The notes under the pieces: model-generated | Told to the model about the DNA's origin: nothing | Databases searched by the model: none | What the model saw: the letters and a program-made list of their open reading frames with translations, nothing else | Translations under genes and position numbers: made by a program | Shown here: positions 44,263-52,587 of the stretch, piece after piece | How the letters are laid out: every line of letters begins with the position of its first letter | Position numbering within the stretch: position 1 is the first letter of the stretch | From: Cohnella laeviribosi DSM 21336 | GTDB lineage: Bacteria; Bacillota; Bacilli; Paenibacillales; Paenibacillaceae | Reading direction: 5' to 3' | Length of the DNA: 64,000 nt | Assembly: GCF_000378425.1 (NCBI RefSeq) | Contig: NZ_KB899816.1 | Coordinates: 1 to 64,000, forward strand

Positions 44263-44528
44263 ACGCCCTCCCGCCTTCCCGCAGTCGGCGTCGGTAATGG
44301 GCTACCGGACCGTTTATCTTAAATATATGTGCCAACCGGTCAAAAGTTTCATTCCGGCGTCCCCCTCACCCCCCAACATGATCCTCCTCCTCTTCGCTAG
44401 CGTCACTCTCCCATCGGCTCAGCTTTCCTGCGAAGCCAACTTTAAATTCCTTTACGAGAACCCTCCCTGAAAACCTTCCCCGAGAATCCTCCCCGAGCCG
44501 GCAGACCTCTCTAATCTCGGACACCGTC

Positions 44529-45215
44529 ATGCACGGAAGCAGTACGCCTCTCGTCAAATGGATGACCGCCTTCCGTCTCGTTTCGAACACCGCCAAAGGC
44601 ATCAACGCCGTTCGACTGCAGGCGGCGATCGGCGTCACCTACAAAACCGCGTTCGCGATGCTTCGGAAAATTCGCCGCGTCCTCGTCCAGTCGAACGAAC
44701 GGGAACCGTTGACCGGCCATGTCAAGGGCGGACTGCGTTATTACGGCCGTTATTTGAACATATCTCCGGAGGCAAACGGGAAGCTTCAGCCGATTGTTGT
44801 CGCCGCTTCTTTTTCGTCCGGTTGGAACTGGCGGCCTGCTCAAATCAAAATGAATCATATATCCAAAGCCTACTTGCCGAACGGCTATCTCCTCAAAATC
44901 GGAATTCAGGATTACGCCGAGCGGTACGTTCATCCGGATGCAAAAAGCGTTTTTGTGGGACGCGGCCGCATGCTGCTCAATCGTATTCGTCCGCTGCCCG
45001 AATTGTTTGCCGACGCCAAGCGATGGATCAACCGCACATTCCGGGGCCTCGGACCCCGGTACCTGCAAACGTACCTGGACGAATACTGCTTTCGGCTCCA
45101 TCTGGTTTTACGCAAAGAGCCCATCTTCATGAGGCTTGTTGCGGTCTGCATGCGCACCTGTTGCCCGTCAGCCTTTGCGCAACCGGTCGCTCCCTTTTAC
45201 AAGCTAGGATGCTGA
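44529..45215 (+). pseudogene. Decayed IS1595-family (ISXO2-like) transposase
   Basis: A 228-codon frame keeps several IS1595 landmarks: HGSSTPLVKWMTAFRLVS, then INAVRLQAAIGVTYKTAFAMLRKIRR, and near the C-terminus RTFRGLGPRYLQTYLDEYCFRL. Just upstream, in the same frame, RQTSLISDTVMHG resembles the end of the family zinc ribbon, but the cysteines are gone. The first catalytic Asp motif (family form VDxxxxGG) is replaced by HVKGGLRYYG, so it cannot be an active DDE enzyme. I saw no terminal inverted repeats. It lies between sigG and ylmC, where Bacillus has ylmA. It is either a fossil or a domesticated protein. The open frame favours neither. Confidence 0.65.
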
Positions 45216-45365
45216 ATTCCCGCACAGGAATTGGATGACCCGCCTTCTGAGCGAAGGGGAGAGTGTCGCTAAGGAAGGAAAAGGCTATATGGACAGGAGG
45301 AGTGGAGAAGGGGGAAGAGGGAAGAGGGAGACAAGAGCGAGACAACAGGGAAAAAAGCGGACGAA

Positions 45366-45397
45366 CGAAGAAAGGACCGGAGACAATTCTCCGGTCC
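45366..45397 (-). terminator. Terminator after sigG
   Basis: A perfect 10-bp stem GGACCGGAGA/TCTCCGGTCC with loop CAAT is followed on the minus strand by TTTCTTCGTTC. Confidence 0.85.
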
Positions 45398-45414
45398 GGC
45401 GAGCGCTGCGATAG

Positions 45415-46197
45415 TTACGTTTTGACGTGCTTTTGCATTTGCTGAATGGCCGACTTTTCAAGACGGGATACCTGCGCCTGGGAAATGCCGATCTCGTCGG
45501 CCACCTCCATTTGGGTTTTCCCCTCGAAAAAGCGCATGGACAAAATCATTTTTTCGCGGTCGTTTAGCTTGCGCATCGCTTCGCGCAGGGCAATTTCCTC
45601 GATCCATTGGATGTCCTTGTTCCGTTCGTCGCTGATTTGATCCATCACGTAAATCGGATCGCCGCCGTCGTGGTAAATCGGTTCGAACAGCGAAACCGGG
45701 TCCTGGATGGCGTCGAGAGCGAAGACGATGTCCTCCTTGGGCACATTCAGCGCTTCGGAAATTTCCATAATCGTCGGTTCGCGCGAATGCTGGTTCGTCA
45801 GCTGGTCGCGAACCTGAAGCGCCTTATAGGCGATGTCTCTCAGGCTGCGGGATACCCGAATCGGGTTGTTGTCCCGCAGATAGCGGCGAATCTCGCCGAT
45901 AATCATGGGCACCGCATACGTGGAAAACCGCACGTTCTGGCTGAGATCGAAATTGTCGATGGCTTTCATAAGACCTATGCAACCGACTTGAAACAGATCG
46001 TCTACAAACTCGCCCCGATTGTTGAAACGTTGGATAACGCTTAGCACGAGACGCAAATTGCCGTTGACCAATTTTTCCCGGGCGCTAAGTTCGCCGCGGC
46101 TTTGCAGAGCAACAAACAACTCCCTCATTTCGGCATTGGTGAGGACAGGCAACTTTGAGGTGTCCACTCCACAGATCTCCACTTTGTTGCGGGTCAA
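45415..46197 (-). CDS. sigG: Late forespore sigma factor G
   Basis: The 260-residue sigma-70 family factor matches Bacillus SigG closely (MTRNKVEICGVDTSKLPVLTN at the start). It has region 2 with VQGNLRLVLSVIQRF-like helix and FQVGCIGLMKAIDNFD, and region 4 with REKMILSMRFFEGKTQMEVADEIGISQAQVSRLE. It directs late forespore genes after engulfment. The start codon is TTG at 46197 behind GGGAGGAATCG. It is 66 bp downstream of sigE, as in Bacillus. It is made mainly in the forespore from a sigma-F-type promoter, which I could not place with certainty. Confidence 0.97.
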   Translation of the reverse strand: MTRNKVEICGVDTSKLPVLTNAEMRELFVALQSRGELSAREKLVNGNLRLVLSVIQRFNNRGEFVDDLFQVGCIGLMKAIDNFDLSQNVRFSTYAVPMIIGEIRRYLRDNNPIRVSRSLRDIAYKALQVRDQLTNQHSREPTIMEISEALNVPKEDIVFALDAIQDPVSLFEPIYHDGGDPIYVMDQISDERNKDIQWIEEIALREAMRKLNDREKMILSMRFFEGKTQMEVADEIGISQAQVSRLEKSAIQQMQKHVKT

Positions 46198-46263
46198 GAC
46201 GATTCCTCCCGGGAGCAGCGTTAATGGTAAGTGTCTCCGGGGGGAAGGTTTTTTATTACACCG

Positions 46264-46986
46264 TTACACCATCTTGTTGAATTCCTTCCTGAGCCGCTTG
46301 ATGATCCGTTTCTCCAGCCTGGAGATGTAGGACTGGGAGATGCCGAGCAGATCGGCCACATCCTTCTGGGTTTTCTCCTCGCCGTCCGTCAGGCCGAAGC
46401 GTAGCTCCATGATCGTCCGCTCCCGCTCCGACAGCTTATCCAAAGCTTTATGCAGCAGCTTGCGGTCGACTTGTTCTTCGATGTTGCGGTAGATCGTGTC
46501 GTTTTCCGTTCCGAGCACATCGGACAGCAGCAGTTCGTTTCCGTCCCAATCGATGTTAAGGGGCTCGTCAAACGAAACCTCGGTTCTCGTCTTGCTGTTG
46601 CGGCGCAGGTACATGAGAATTTCGTTTTCGATGCAGCGGGATGCGTACGTCGCAAGCTTGATCTTTTTTTCCGGATCGAACGTGTTGACCGCTTTGATCA
46701 GGCCGATTGCGCCGATGGACACGAGGTCCTCGATGTGAATGCCGGTATTTTCGAATTTCCGCGCAATGTACACGACCAGCCGAAGATTCCGTTCGATGAG
46801 CATCGCCCGGATGGCGGCGTCCCCGGATGACAGCCGGCCCAGCAGGTACTCCTCTTCCTCGCGGGTAAGCGGCGGAGGCAGAGCTTCGCTGCCGCCGATG
46901 TAGTACACTTCTTCGCTCTTCCATCCGAGCCGAAACAACAGGCGATACAGCGTCAATTGGGAGATGAGCTTCAACTTTACGAACAA
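46264..46986 (-). CDS. sigE: Mother-cell sigma factor E precursor
   Basis: The 240-residue pro-sigma factor carries an N-terminal pro-sequence ([23 protein letters not shown], about 28 residues) that SpoIIGA removes near [13 protein letters not shown]. Region 2 is [38 protein letters not shown]. Region 4 is [41 protein letters not shown]. It directs early mother-cell genes. The start ATG at 46986 follows AGGAGGTTG, 15 bp after the spoIIGA stop. It shares the spoIIG promoter. Confidence 0.97.
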   Translation of the reverse strand: MFVKLKLISQLTLYRLLFRLGWKSEEVYYIGGSEALPPPLTREEEEYLLGRLSSGDAAIRAMLIERNLRLVVYIARKFENTGIHIEDLVSIGAIGLIKAVNTFDPEKKIKLATYASRCIENEILMYLRRNSKTRTEVSFDEPLNIDWDGNELLLSDVLGTENDTIYRNIEEQVDRKLLHKALDKLSERERTIMELRFGLTDGEEKTQKDVADLLGISQSYISRLEKRIIKRLRKEFNKMV

Positions 46987-47001
46987 CTCGACAACCTCCT
47001 G

Positions 47002-47964
47002 TCATGCAGGCTGGGATGGAGCGGGCGCCGAACCTTGAGCCGGTACCAGATCGGGATGGACGATGGCGCGATAGGTTTGATCGGAAGACAGCGCGCCGCC
47101 ATCCAGGCCGACAAGAACGCGCCGGTTCGAATGCGGCGCGCAATCGGGCAGCGCAATCGAGACCGCGTCGGGCCTGACCGCCAGCATCAACCGGGTATTC
47201 CCGTTTACTCCCCGATACGGAACGAGGCGCAGCCGGTCTTGCAAGACAAAGCCGTCCGGGAAAGCTTCGCCCATTTCCGCAACCAGTTGATCGGCCGGTT
47301 CGGTCTGCAGCCGGGCAGCCCAGCCTTCAGGCAGCCATTCGCGCCACAAGGACGCCTCCATGACCATGACGGGCGCCCGGGACAACGGGTCGTACAAGCG
47401 ATTGCCCGTATCCACCAGTCCGCGGCACTGGATGCTCTCCCCGTTCACGGTTACGGTCACGTCCGCGATCAGCGTCTCCAAGCGTTCCCGGCTTTGGGCG
47501 CTGAAAGACGCGCTGCGAAACAGCCACGCGGACAGGGCGAACGCCGCCGCGAACAATCCCAGCTGCATTTGCCAATTCAGCAGCAATCCGCCCTGCTGCG
47601 TAAACGACATGGCGGCCCAAGGGGAACCGGCTTGTTTAAGCAAAAAAGAGAGCCCGATGACGCCGCCCAAGGTCGCAAAGTTGACCAAATAGAAAGCGCC
47701 GAATATCCGGATAAACCGAAGCGGCCCTCCATATCCGAATGCGGTGAGCACCATGGCGGCGGACACCAGCACTTTCGCTCCGAACGTGTAAAAGTAAGGG
47801 ATGTCCGCAAGAAACATAGCGGCGGCATAGGCGGCACCCAAGGCGGCAGACAGGGCGATCCGGGTCCGTCCGGGACGCAGCTTGCGAACTTTCGCGGTCG
47901 TAAGCAGCACCGTTCCATCCACAGCCAGATTGGTGAGAAATACAAGATCCACGTATACGGTCAA
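47002..47964 (-). CDS. spoIIGA: Sporulation sigma-E factor-processing protease SpoIIGA
   Basis: The 320-residue membrane protease has five hydrophobic helices in the first 150 residues. The aspartic protease active-site motif VDTGNRLYDPLS (Asp185, Thr186, Gly187) is in the cytoplasmic C-terminal half. It acts as a dimer in the septal membrane and cleaves pro-sigma-E when signalled by SpoIIR. TTG 47964 follows AAGGGTGG at nine bases. It is first in spoIIGA-sigE and behind the Spo0A-type promoter. The C-terminal tail is rich in Ala, Pro and Ser. Confidence 0.95.
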   Translation of the reverse strand: MTVYVDLVFLTNLAVDGTVLLTTAKVRKLRPGRTRIALSAALGAAYAAAMFLADIPYFYTFGAKVLVSAAMVLTAFGYGGPLRFIRIFGAFYLVNFATLGGVIGLSFLLKQAGSPWAAMSFTQQGGLLLNWQMQLGLFAAAFALSAWLFRSASFSAQSRERLETLIADVTVTVNGESIQCRGLVDTGNRLYDPLSRAPVMVMEASLWREWLPEGWAARLQTEPADQLVAEMGEAFPDGFVLQDRLRLVPYRGVNGNTRLMLAVRPDAVSIALPDCAPHSNRRVLVGLDGGALSSDQTYRAIVHPDLVPAQGSAPAPSQPA

Positions 47965-48008
47965 TAGAGATCGCCACCCTTGAACGCACCCCCGGTATGG
48001 ATGAACCC

Positions 48009-48042
48009 AGTATAATCCGTTTCCCGTTTCGGTGTCTGTCTA
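48009..48042 (-). promoter_or_regulatory. spoIIG-type promoter (Spo0A-activated, wide-spaced)
   Basis: On the minus strand a -35-like TAGACA (48037-48042) and -10 TATACT (48009-48014) are separated by 22 bp, the same unusual spacing as the Bacillus subtilis spoIIG promoter. A 0A-like box (TCTGTCTAA, 48035-48043, 7 of 9) overlaps the -35 element. Spo0A activation is inferred from established knowledge of spoIIG. Confidence 0.75.
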
Positions 48043-48067
48043 AATTTGCCGCCCCTTCCCCTGTTTT

Positions 48068-48091
48068 TTTGTCGAGCTGCCGATTGTCGAT
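48068..48091 (+). promoter_or_regulatory. Two Spo0A boxes upstream of spoIIGA
   Basis: TTTGTCGAG (48068-48076, 8 of 9 to TTTGTCGAA) and ATTGTCGAT (48083-48091, 7 of 9) lie about 55 and 70 bp upstream of the -10 element. Confidence 0.7.
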
Positions 48092-48101
48092 CTGCCGATC
48101 G

Positions 48102-49178
48102 TTATTGAAGCACGACGGTATCCCCTTCGCGGACGCCTTCGACGATCTCCGTTTTGTCCGGCGTTTCCAACCCGATCTTCACCGGCTGCTTGACAATCGC
48201 TCCGTTGCGTTCGAGATAAACGAAATAGCCGCTGTCCTCGTGCATGACCGCGAGAGTGGGCACAACGACGACGCCGGATTTTTTGTCCGTCTGAATGGTG
48301 CCGACCAGACTCAGGCCGGCGATCAGATCGGGACTGGCTTCAAGAGAAATTACAACCTCAAACTGTGCCGGATCCGTGCCCGCCTTGGCGAATTTGGAGA
48401 CGCTGTCGACAACGCCTTTTAATTTCTTTTGCTTCAGCGCCTCGACTTTGATGTCGACTTCCATCCCCGGCTTGATCCGGAACACCTCGTATTCGCTGAC
48501 GGTACTGATCAGCCGAAGCTTCGACGTATTGACGATTTTGCCCAGCGGAGCGCCGGTATCGACCATCTTCGGCTCTTTGGTTTCGGCAAACAAAAAAATG
48601 CCGTCCGCAGGGGCTTTGTACTGTGCCTTGGCCAGCTTGTCCATGTTCGCCTTCAGCTCCTTACGGGCAATGTCCAGCTGCGCTTCGGCCAGCTCGGCTT
48701 CCGCCGTCTCCCGCTCCGAGTTGGCGTACTGTTCCAAAGCGGCGCTCCGGTCGCCCCATTCCGCCGTCTCCACCTCCTCTTCCTTGACCTGCTTCTGCAT
48801 TTGGCTCAGTTTAAGGTCGAGCTCCTGCTTGCGCAAATTCGCCTTCGCCAGTTCGATGCTGTCGCGAAGGGCCGAGTCCTCCAGTTGGAACAGCACCTGG
48901 CCTTTGGCCACCTGGCTGCCGTCCCGCACCTTCCATGCTTTCACTTCGGAAGCAAACGGCGCGTACACCCAGGTTTCTTCCGCGTAAGTGGATTTGCCTT
49001 TCACTTCGATCGTATTGACAATGTCCTCTTTCGTCGCCTGTAGCCGAATAACGTTGGCGATTGCGGCTTCCGGCGGGGCGGATTGGCCTGCCGACCGGTT
49101 CAGGGAAAACAGCAAATACGTAACAAGCGCAATCAAGACCACCAACAAAATCAAAATCCAAGTCGACTTTTTTTTCAT
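48102..49178 (-). CDS. ABC exporter adaptor (HlyD/MacA-like), membrane-anchored
   Basis: The 358-residue protein has one N-terminal membrane anchor (WILILLVVLIALVTYLLFSL, residues 6-25) and no lipobox, unlike the adaptor at 19089. It has lipoyl halves (VRDGSQVAKGQVLFQLED and APADGIFLFAETKEPKMVDTGAPL). Between them is a coiled coil (about residues 105-190, rich in Lys and Glu). The C-terminal beta domain follows. It joins the permease at 49256 and the ATPase at 50566 to form a MacAB-type exporter. The start ATG at 49178 follows AGGAGAACG. The substrate is unknown. Similar operons in Bacillales export peptides or antibiotics. Confidence 0.85.
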   Translation of the reverse strand: MKKKSTWILILLVVLIALVTYLLFSLNRSAGQSAPPEAAIANVIRLQATKEDIVNTIEVKGKSTYAEETWVYAPFASEVKAWKVRDGSQVAKGQVLFQLEDSALRDSIELAKANLRKQELDLKLSQMQKQVKEEEVETAEWGDRSAALEQYANSERETAEAELAEAQLDIARKELKANMDKLAKAQYKAPADGIFLFAETKEPKMVDTGAPLGKIVNTSKLRLISTVSEYEVFRIKPGMEVDIKVEALKQKKLKGVVDSVSKFAKAGTDPAQFEVVISLEASPDLIAGLSLVGTIQTDKKSGVVVVPTLAVMHEDSGYFVYLERNGAIVKQPVKIGLETPDKTEIVEGVREGDTVVLQ

Positions 49179-49213
49179 TCCGTCGTTCTCCTCATCCGGT
49201 TTCTTTCGATCCT

Positions 49214-49269
49214 CTAATCTCTTTTCGCTAATCTCTTTTCACTAATCTCTTTTCTCTACTCTCTTTTGA
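49214..49269. repeat. 14-bp tandem repeat overlapping the permease stop
   Basis: Three near-identical 14-bp units CTAATCTCTTTTC(G/A/T) at 49214, 49228 and 49242 are followed by a related fourth (49256-49269). The fourth is the last codons and stop of the permease gene. On the minus strand each unit reads as AAA-AGA-GAT-TAG. Confidence 0.85.
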
Positions 49270-50569
49270 TGGCGGTCAGGGCATCCGTTCGGGACGCTTT
49301 GATCGCCGGATAGATCCCGGACAATACGCCGGTCAACAGCGCAAAAAACAGCCCGAGGGCCAGGATCCACGGCTCGATGAACAGAATTTCCTCGCTGTCG
49401 GCGAACCGTTGCAACACGATATTGATCGACCAGATGACCCAATACGAAAACAAAATGCCGAAACACCCGCCGATAAATCCCAGCAAAGCGGATTCAACGA
49501 CAAACATGTTGCGGATTTGCGCCAAATTCGCGCCGAGCACCTTCATGATGCCGATCTGTCTTCTCCGTTGGTAGGTCGACATCGTCATCGCCACGATGAT
49601 GGAAATCGAAGCCACAAACAGAATAAAAAGTCCCGCTCCGCCGAAGATGAAACGAATGATTTTGAACTGCGCGTTCGTTTCTTCCTGATACCGGATATTC
49701 GACTGGGTCCTAAGACCCAGCTTTTGAATCCATTTTTCAACCTGGGCCACGTTCGACGGGTCGTCCACCTTGATGACGAGCTGGGTGTCCGAATTCCCCG
49801 CCGCGGCGCCGCTGCCGGACCGTTTCGCCTGTTCGATCCGCTCCGCCAGCCCCAGCGATATATAGCCGATTTTCTGGCCTTCGTAACCTGCGGCGCCGTC
49901 AGGCTTCTTCAATACGCCGACGACGCGGACCGGAAACGCCTCAAAGCGCGCCGCGCCATTGCTCTCTCCCGTATAAACGCTAAGCGTCAGTTGCTTTTGG
50001 TAGAGCGGATAAGCGATTCTTTGCCGTTTTTCGCCGCCGCCGGGATTTGCGCCTTCCTGTCCCGACTTGAGCTGGTCAAGGCGAGTGTCGTACAGATCGT
50101 ACATCGCGGAGTAGGTCACGACGATCGCGTTGTCCTGATCGGAGAACGATCCCTGCCCCAGCTCATAGCCGAATTCCTCCAGTTTGCCGAGCTCCGCCCC
50201 GGTAAGCTGCAGACTTCCGCGCTTCGTTCCGTCCACGATGAAGGAAGCGTAATCCACCGGCTGAAAGACGGCTGCGCTGCGAACATGCGGAAGCTGCCGA
50301 ATCACATCGATCTTCTGCTCGGTCATGCCGCCGGCGTCGGCTCCGCTGCCTCCCGGGGAAGCGGAGCCATCCCCGTAGACCGTAATTTCGTCCATTTTGA
50401 GAAACGAGTTCATCTGCACTCTGGCATAATGCGCGATCGACTCGCCGAATGCCAAAGCGACGATAATCGCCGCCGAACCGATGGCGATCCCCATCGTGCA
50501 CAGCAGCGTCACGACCATTCTCCTCCGCAGTTGGTCCCATCCGAGCGCAATATAATCCCTGAGCCTCAT
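49256..50569 (-). CDS. MacB-type ABC permease with FtsX domain
   Basis: The 437-residue protein begins with a cytoplasmic helix and membrane helix (MRLRDYIALGWDQLRRRMVVTLLCTMGIAIGSAAIIVALAF). A large extracellular MacB-PCD domain (about residues 45-290) follows. Three C-terminal helices carry the FtsX pattern: GLFILFVASISIIVAMTMST, QRRRQIGIMKVLGA, and FFALLTGVLSGIYPAIKASR. It is half the length of the 961-residue permease at 16200 and would work as a dimer. It overlaps the ATPase gene by four bases (50566-50569, ATGA). The stop region forms part of a tandem repeat. Confidence 0.88.
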   Translation of the reverse strand: MRLRDYIALGWDQLRRRMVVTLLCTMGIAIGSAAIIVALAFGESIAHYARVQMNSFLKMDEITVYGDGSASPGGSGADAGGMTEQKIDVIRQLPHVRSAAVFQPVDYASFIVDGTKRGSLQLTGAELGKLEEFGYELGQGSFSDQDNAIVVTYSAMYDLYDTRLDQLKSGQEGANPGGGEKRQRIAYPLYQKQLTLSVYTGESNGAARFEAFPVRVVGVLKKPDGAAGYEGQKIGYISLGLAERIEQAKRSGSGAAAGNSDTQLVIKVDDPSNVAQVEKWIQKLGLRTQSNIRYQEETNAQFKIIRFIFGGAGLFILFVASISIIVAMTMSTYQRRRQIGIMKVLGANLAQIRNMFVVESALLGFIGGCFGILFSYWVIWSINIVLQRFADSEEILFIEPWILALGLFFALLTGVLSGIYPAIKASRTDALTAIKRE

Positions 50570-51258
50570 CCGGCTTCACCTCTTGATTCCTCGGGGGAAG
50601 CCAGCCTTCCGTCGCGCAAATAAACGATCCGCTGCGCCCTTTGCGCCACTTCGTGCTCGTGCGTCACGATGATAAACGTCATCCCGAGGCGCGAATTCAA
50701 ATCGAGCAGCAGATCGATAATTTCTTTCTCCGTCTTCGTATCCAGATTCCCGGTAGGCTCATCGGCGAACACGATCGTCGGAGAGGTGACCAGCGACCGG
50801 GCGATGCTGACCCGCTGCTGCTGCCCTCCGGACAATTGGGACGGGTAGAGGGAAATTTTATCCCCCAATCCGACCTGCGTCAGCATTTCCGCCGCCCGCG
50901 CCCTTCGCTCCCTGGGCTTTACCCCTTGGAAGATGAGCGGCAGCTCCACATTTTCGAGCACCGAAAAATGAGGAATCAGTTCATAGGATTGAAAAATAAA
51001 CCCGATATGTTTCCGGCGAAATTCGGAGAGCTCGTTCTCGTTCATCTTTTCGATCGCCTGACCGGCGATCTTGATCGTTCCCTTTGTCGGCTTCATCAAC
51101 CCCGCCATCAAGTTCAACAGTGTCGATTTGCCTGAGCCCGAACTGCCAAGCAGCGCTACGACTTCTTTCTTATGTACGACCAGATCGATTCCGTCCAGAA
51201 CCGTCGTCTCTTCCGTCCCGTTGCGAAAACAATGGGACAAGCCTTGAATCTCTAGCAT
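50566..51258 (-). CDS. ABC exporter ATPase, MacB/LolD family
   Basis: The 230-residue ATPase has Walker A GSSGSGKST, signature LSGGQQQRVSIARSL, Walker B IVFADEPTGNLD and switch His in IVTHEHE. It is of normal LolD length, without the AbrB tail found in the ATPase at 15311. The start ATG at 51258 follows AAGGAGGAGAG. An in-frame upstream codon at 51342 lies in the ftsZ terminator region. It is the first gene of a three-gene exporter operon placed between ftsZ and spoIIGA. Confidence 0.9.
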   Translation of the reverse strand: MLEIQGLSHCFRNGTEETTVLDGIDLVVHKKEVVALLGSSGSGKSTLLNLMAGLMKPTKGTIKIAGQAIEKMNENELSEFRRKHIGFIFQSYELIPHFSVLENVELPLIFQGVKPRERRARAAEMLTQVGLGDKISLYPSQLSGGQQQRVSIARSLVTSPTIVFADEPTGNLDTKTEKEIIDLLLDLNSRLGMTFIIVTHEHEVAQRAQRIVYLRDGRLASPEESRGEAG

Positions 51259-51339
51259 ATCTCTCCTCCTTTTCCACTCTATTCTACCTGAACCGCCGCC
51301 GCCGCTGCCATACTTTGTCCAGTCCGGAACTCCGGACAA

Positions 51340-51377
51340 CAAAAAAAAACCCCTCGCCGAATAGTCGGTAAGGAGTT
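51340..51377 (-). terminator. Terminator after ftsZ
   Basis: On the minus strand CTCC...CCGA pairs with TCGG...GGGG around a CTAT loop, followed by nine Ts. Confidence 0.8.
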
Positions 51378-51402
51378 CTTCGTTTGGCCGTATGTTATGG
51401 TT

Positions 51403-52536
51403 TTACCGGTCGCCGCGCGGACGGTTCCGCAAAAAGGCCGGGATATCAAGATGATCGCTGGAGGGGCCGTGGCTGCCGAACGGACGCAGATTGCCGGAAC
51501 TCGAACGCGTGTCGCTCGGTTCCGCATGTTGCTGCGGCTGCGGCGCGGCCGCCGGAGCGGACGGACGCCGGGACGCGGGAGCCTTGTGCTCAAACCCTGT
51601 CGCGATAACCGTAACCTTGATTTCGTCCTTCATGCTGTCGTCGATGCTGGCGCCAAAGATCATATTGACTTCCGGGTCGGAAGCGGCGATGACGATTTCC
51701 GCAGCTTCGTTGACCTCAAACAGCGACAGGTTGGACCCGCCGGTAATGTTCATGATAATACCGCGCGCGCCTTCGATCGACGTTTCCAGAAGCGGGCTCA
51801 TGATGGCCTTGCGGGCGGCTTCCATCGCGCGATTCTCGCCGGAAGCGACGCCGATGCCCATAAGCGCGGAGCCGCGTTCGGTCATAATGGTCTTGACGTC
51901 GGCGAAGTCGAGGTTGATCAGGCCCGGCACCGCGATCAGGTCGGAAATGCCCTGCACGGCTTGCTTCAGGACATTGTCCGCTTCGCGGAACGCCTCCATC
52001 ATCGGCGTCTTCTTGTCGACGATTTCCAGCAGGCGATCGTTCGGAATGACGATCAGCGTATCGACCTTGTCTTTCAGCGCCTCGATGCCTTGCTCGGCCT
52101 GGGTCGACCGCTTCCGTCCCTCGAACGTGAACGGACGCGTCACGACGCCGACGGTAAGGGCGCCGCATTCTTTAGCCAGCTCGGCAATGACCGGCGCGGC
52201 TCCGGTTCCGGTGCCGCCTCCCATGCCCGCCGTGACGAACACCATATCCGAACCCCGCAGGGAGTTCATAATCAGTTCCTTGGACTCTTCCGCCGCTTTT
52301 TTGCCGACTTCCGGATTGGCCCCGGCACCAAGGCCGCGGGTCAATTTGTCGCCGATTTGCAGCTTTTGTTCGGACTTGGTCAGTTGCAACGCTTGGGCAT
52401 CGGTGTTCACGGTGATGAACTCGACGCCTTTCACCCCGTTCTCGATCATACGGTTAACCGCGTTGCTACCGCCGCCCCCGACTCCAATCACTTTGATTTT
52501 AGCGAGCGGTTCCATTTCAAAATCAAACTCCAACAT
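51403..52536 (-). CDS. ftsZ: Cell division GTPase FtsZ
   Basis: The 377-residue tubulin homologue forms the Z-ring. The GTP-binding glycine motif is [15 protein letters not shown] (about residues 104-118). The N-terminus has [17 protein letters not shown], and the catalytic T7 loop is [12 protein letters not shown] variable linker (residues 320-355, rich in Pro, Gln, Ser) leads to the C-terminal peptide [10 protein letters not shown] that binds FtsA, SepF and ZapA. The ATG at 52536 follows AGGAGGAAA. It is in an ftsA-ftsZ operon, 51 bp apart. Confidence 0.98.
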   Translation of the reverse strand: MLEFDFEMEPLAKIKVIGVGGGGSNAVNRMIENGVKGVEFITVNTDAQALQLTKSEQKLQIGDKLTRGLGAGANPEVGKKAAEESKELIMNSLRGSDMVFVTAGMGGGTGTGAAPVIAELAKECGALTVGVVTRPFTFEGRKRSTQAEQGIEALKDKVDTLIVIPNDRLLEIVDKKTPMMEAFREADNVLKQAVQGISDLIAVPGLINLDFADVKTIMTERGSALMGIGVASGENRAMEAARKAIMSPLLETSIEGARGIIMNITGGSNLSLFEVNEAAEIVIAASDPEVNMIFGASIDDSMKDEIKVTVIATGFEHKAPASRRPSAPAAAPQPQQHAEPSDTRSSSGNLRPFGSHGPSSDHLDIPAFLRNRPRGDR

Positions 52537-52587
52537 AATTCCATTTTCCTCCTCGCATCGCTTGGTTGGCCAGTCCTAAACGGCGGT

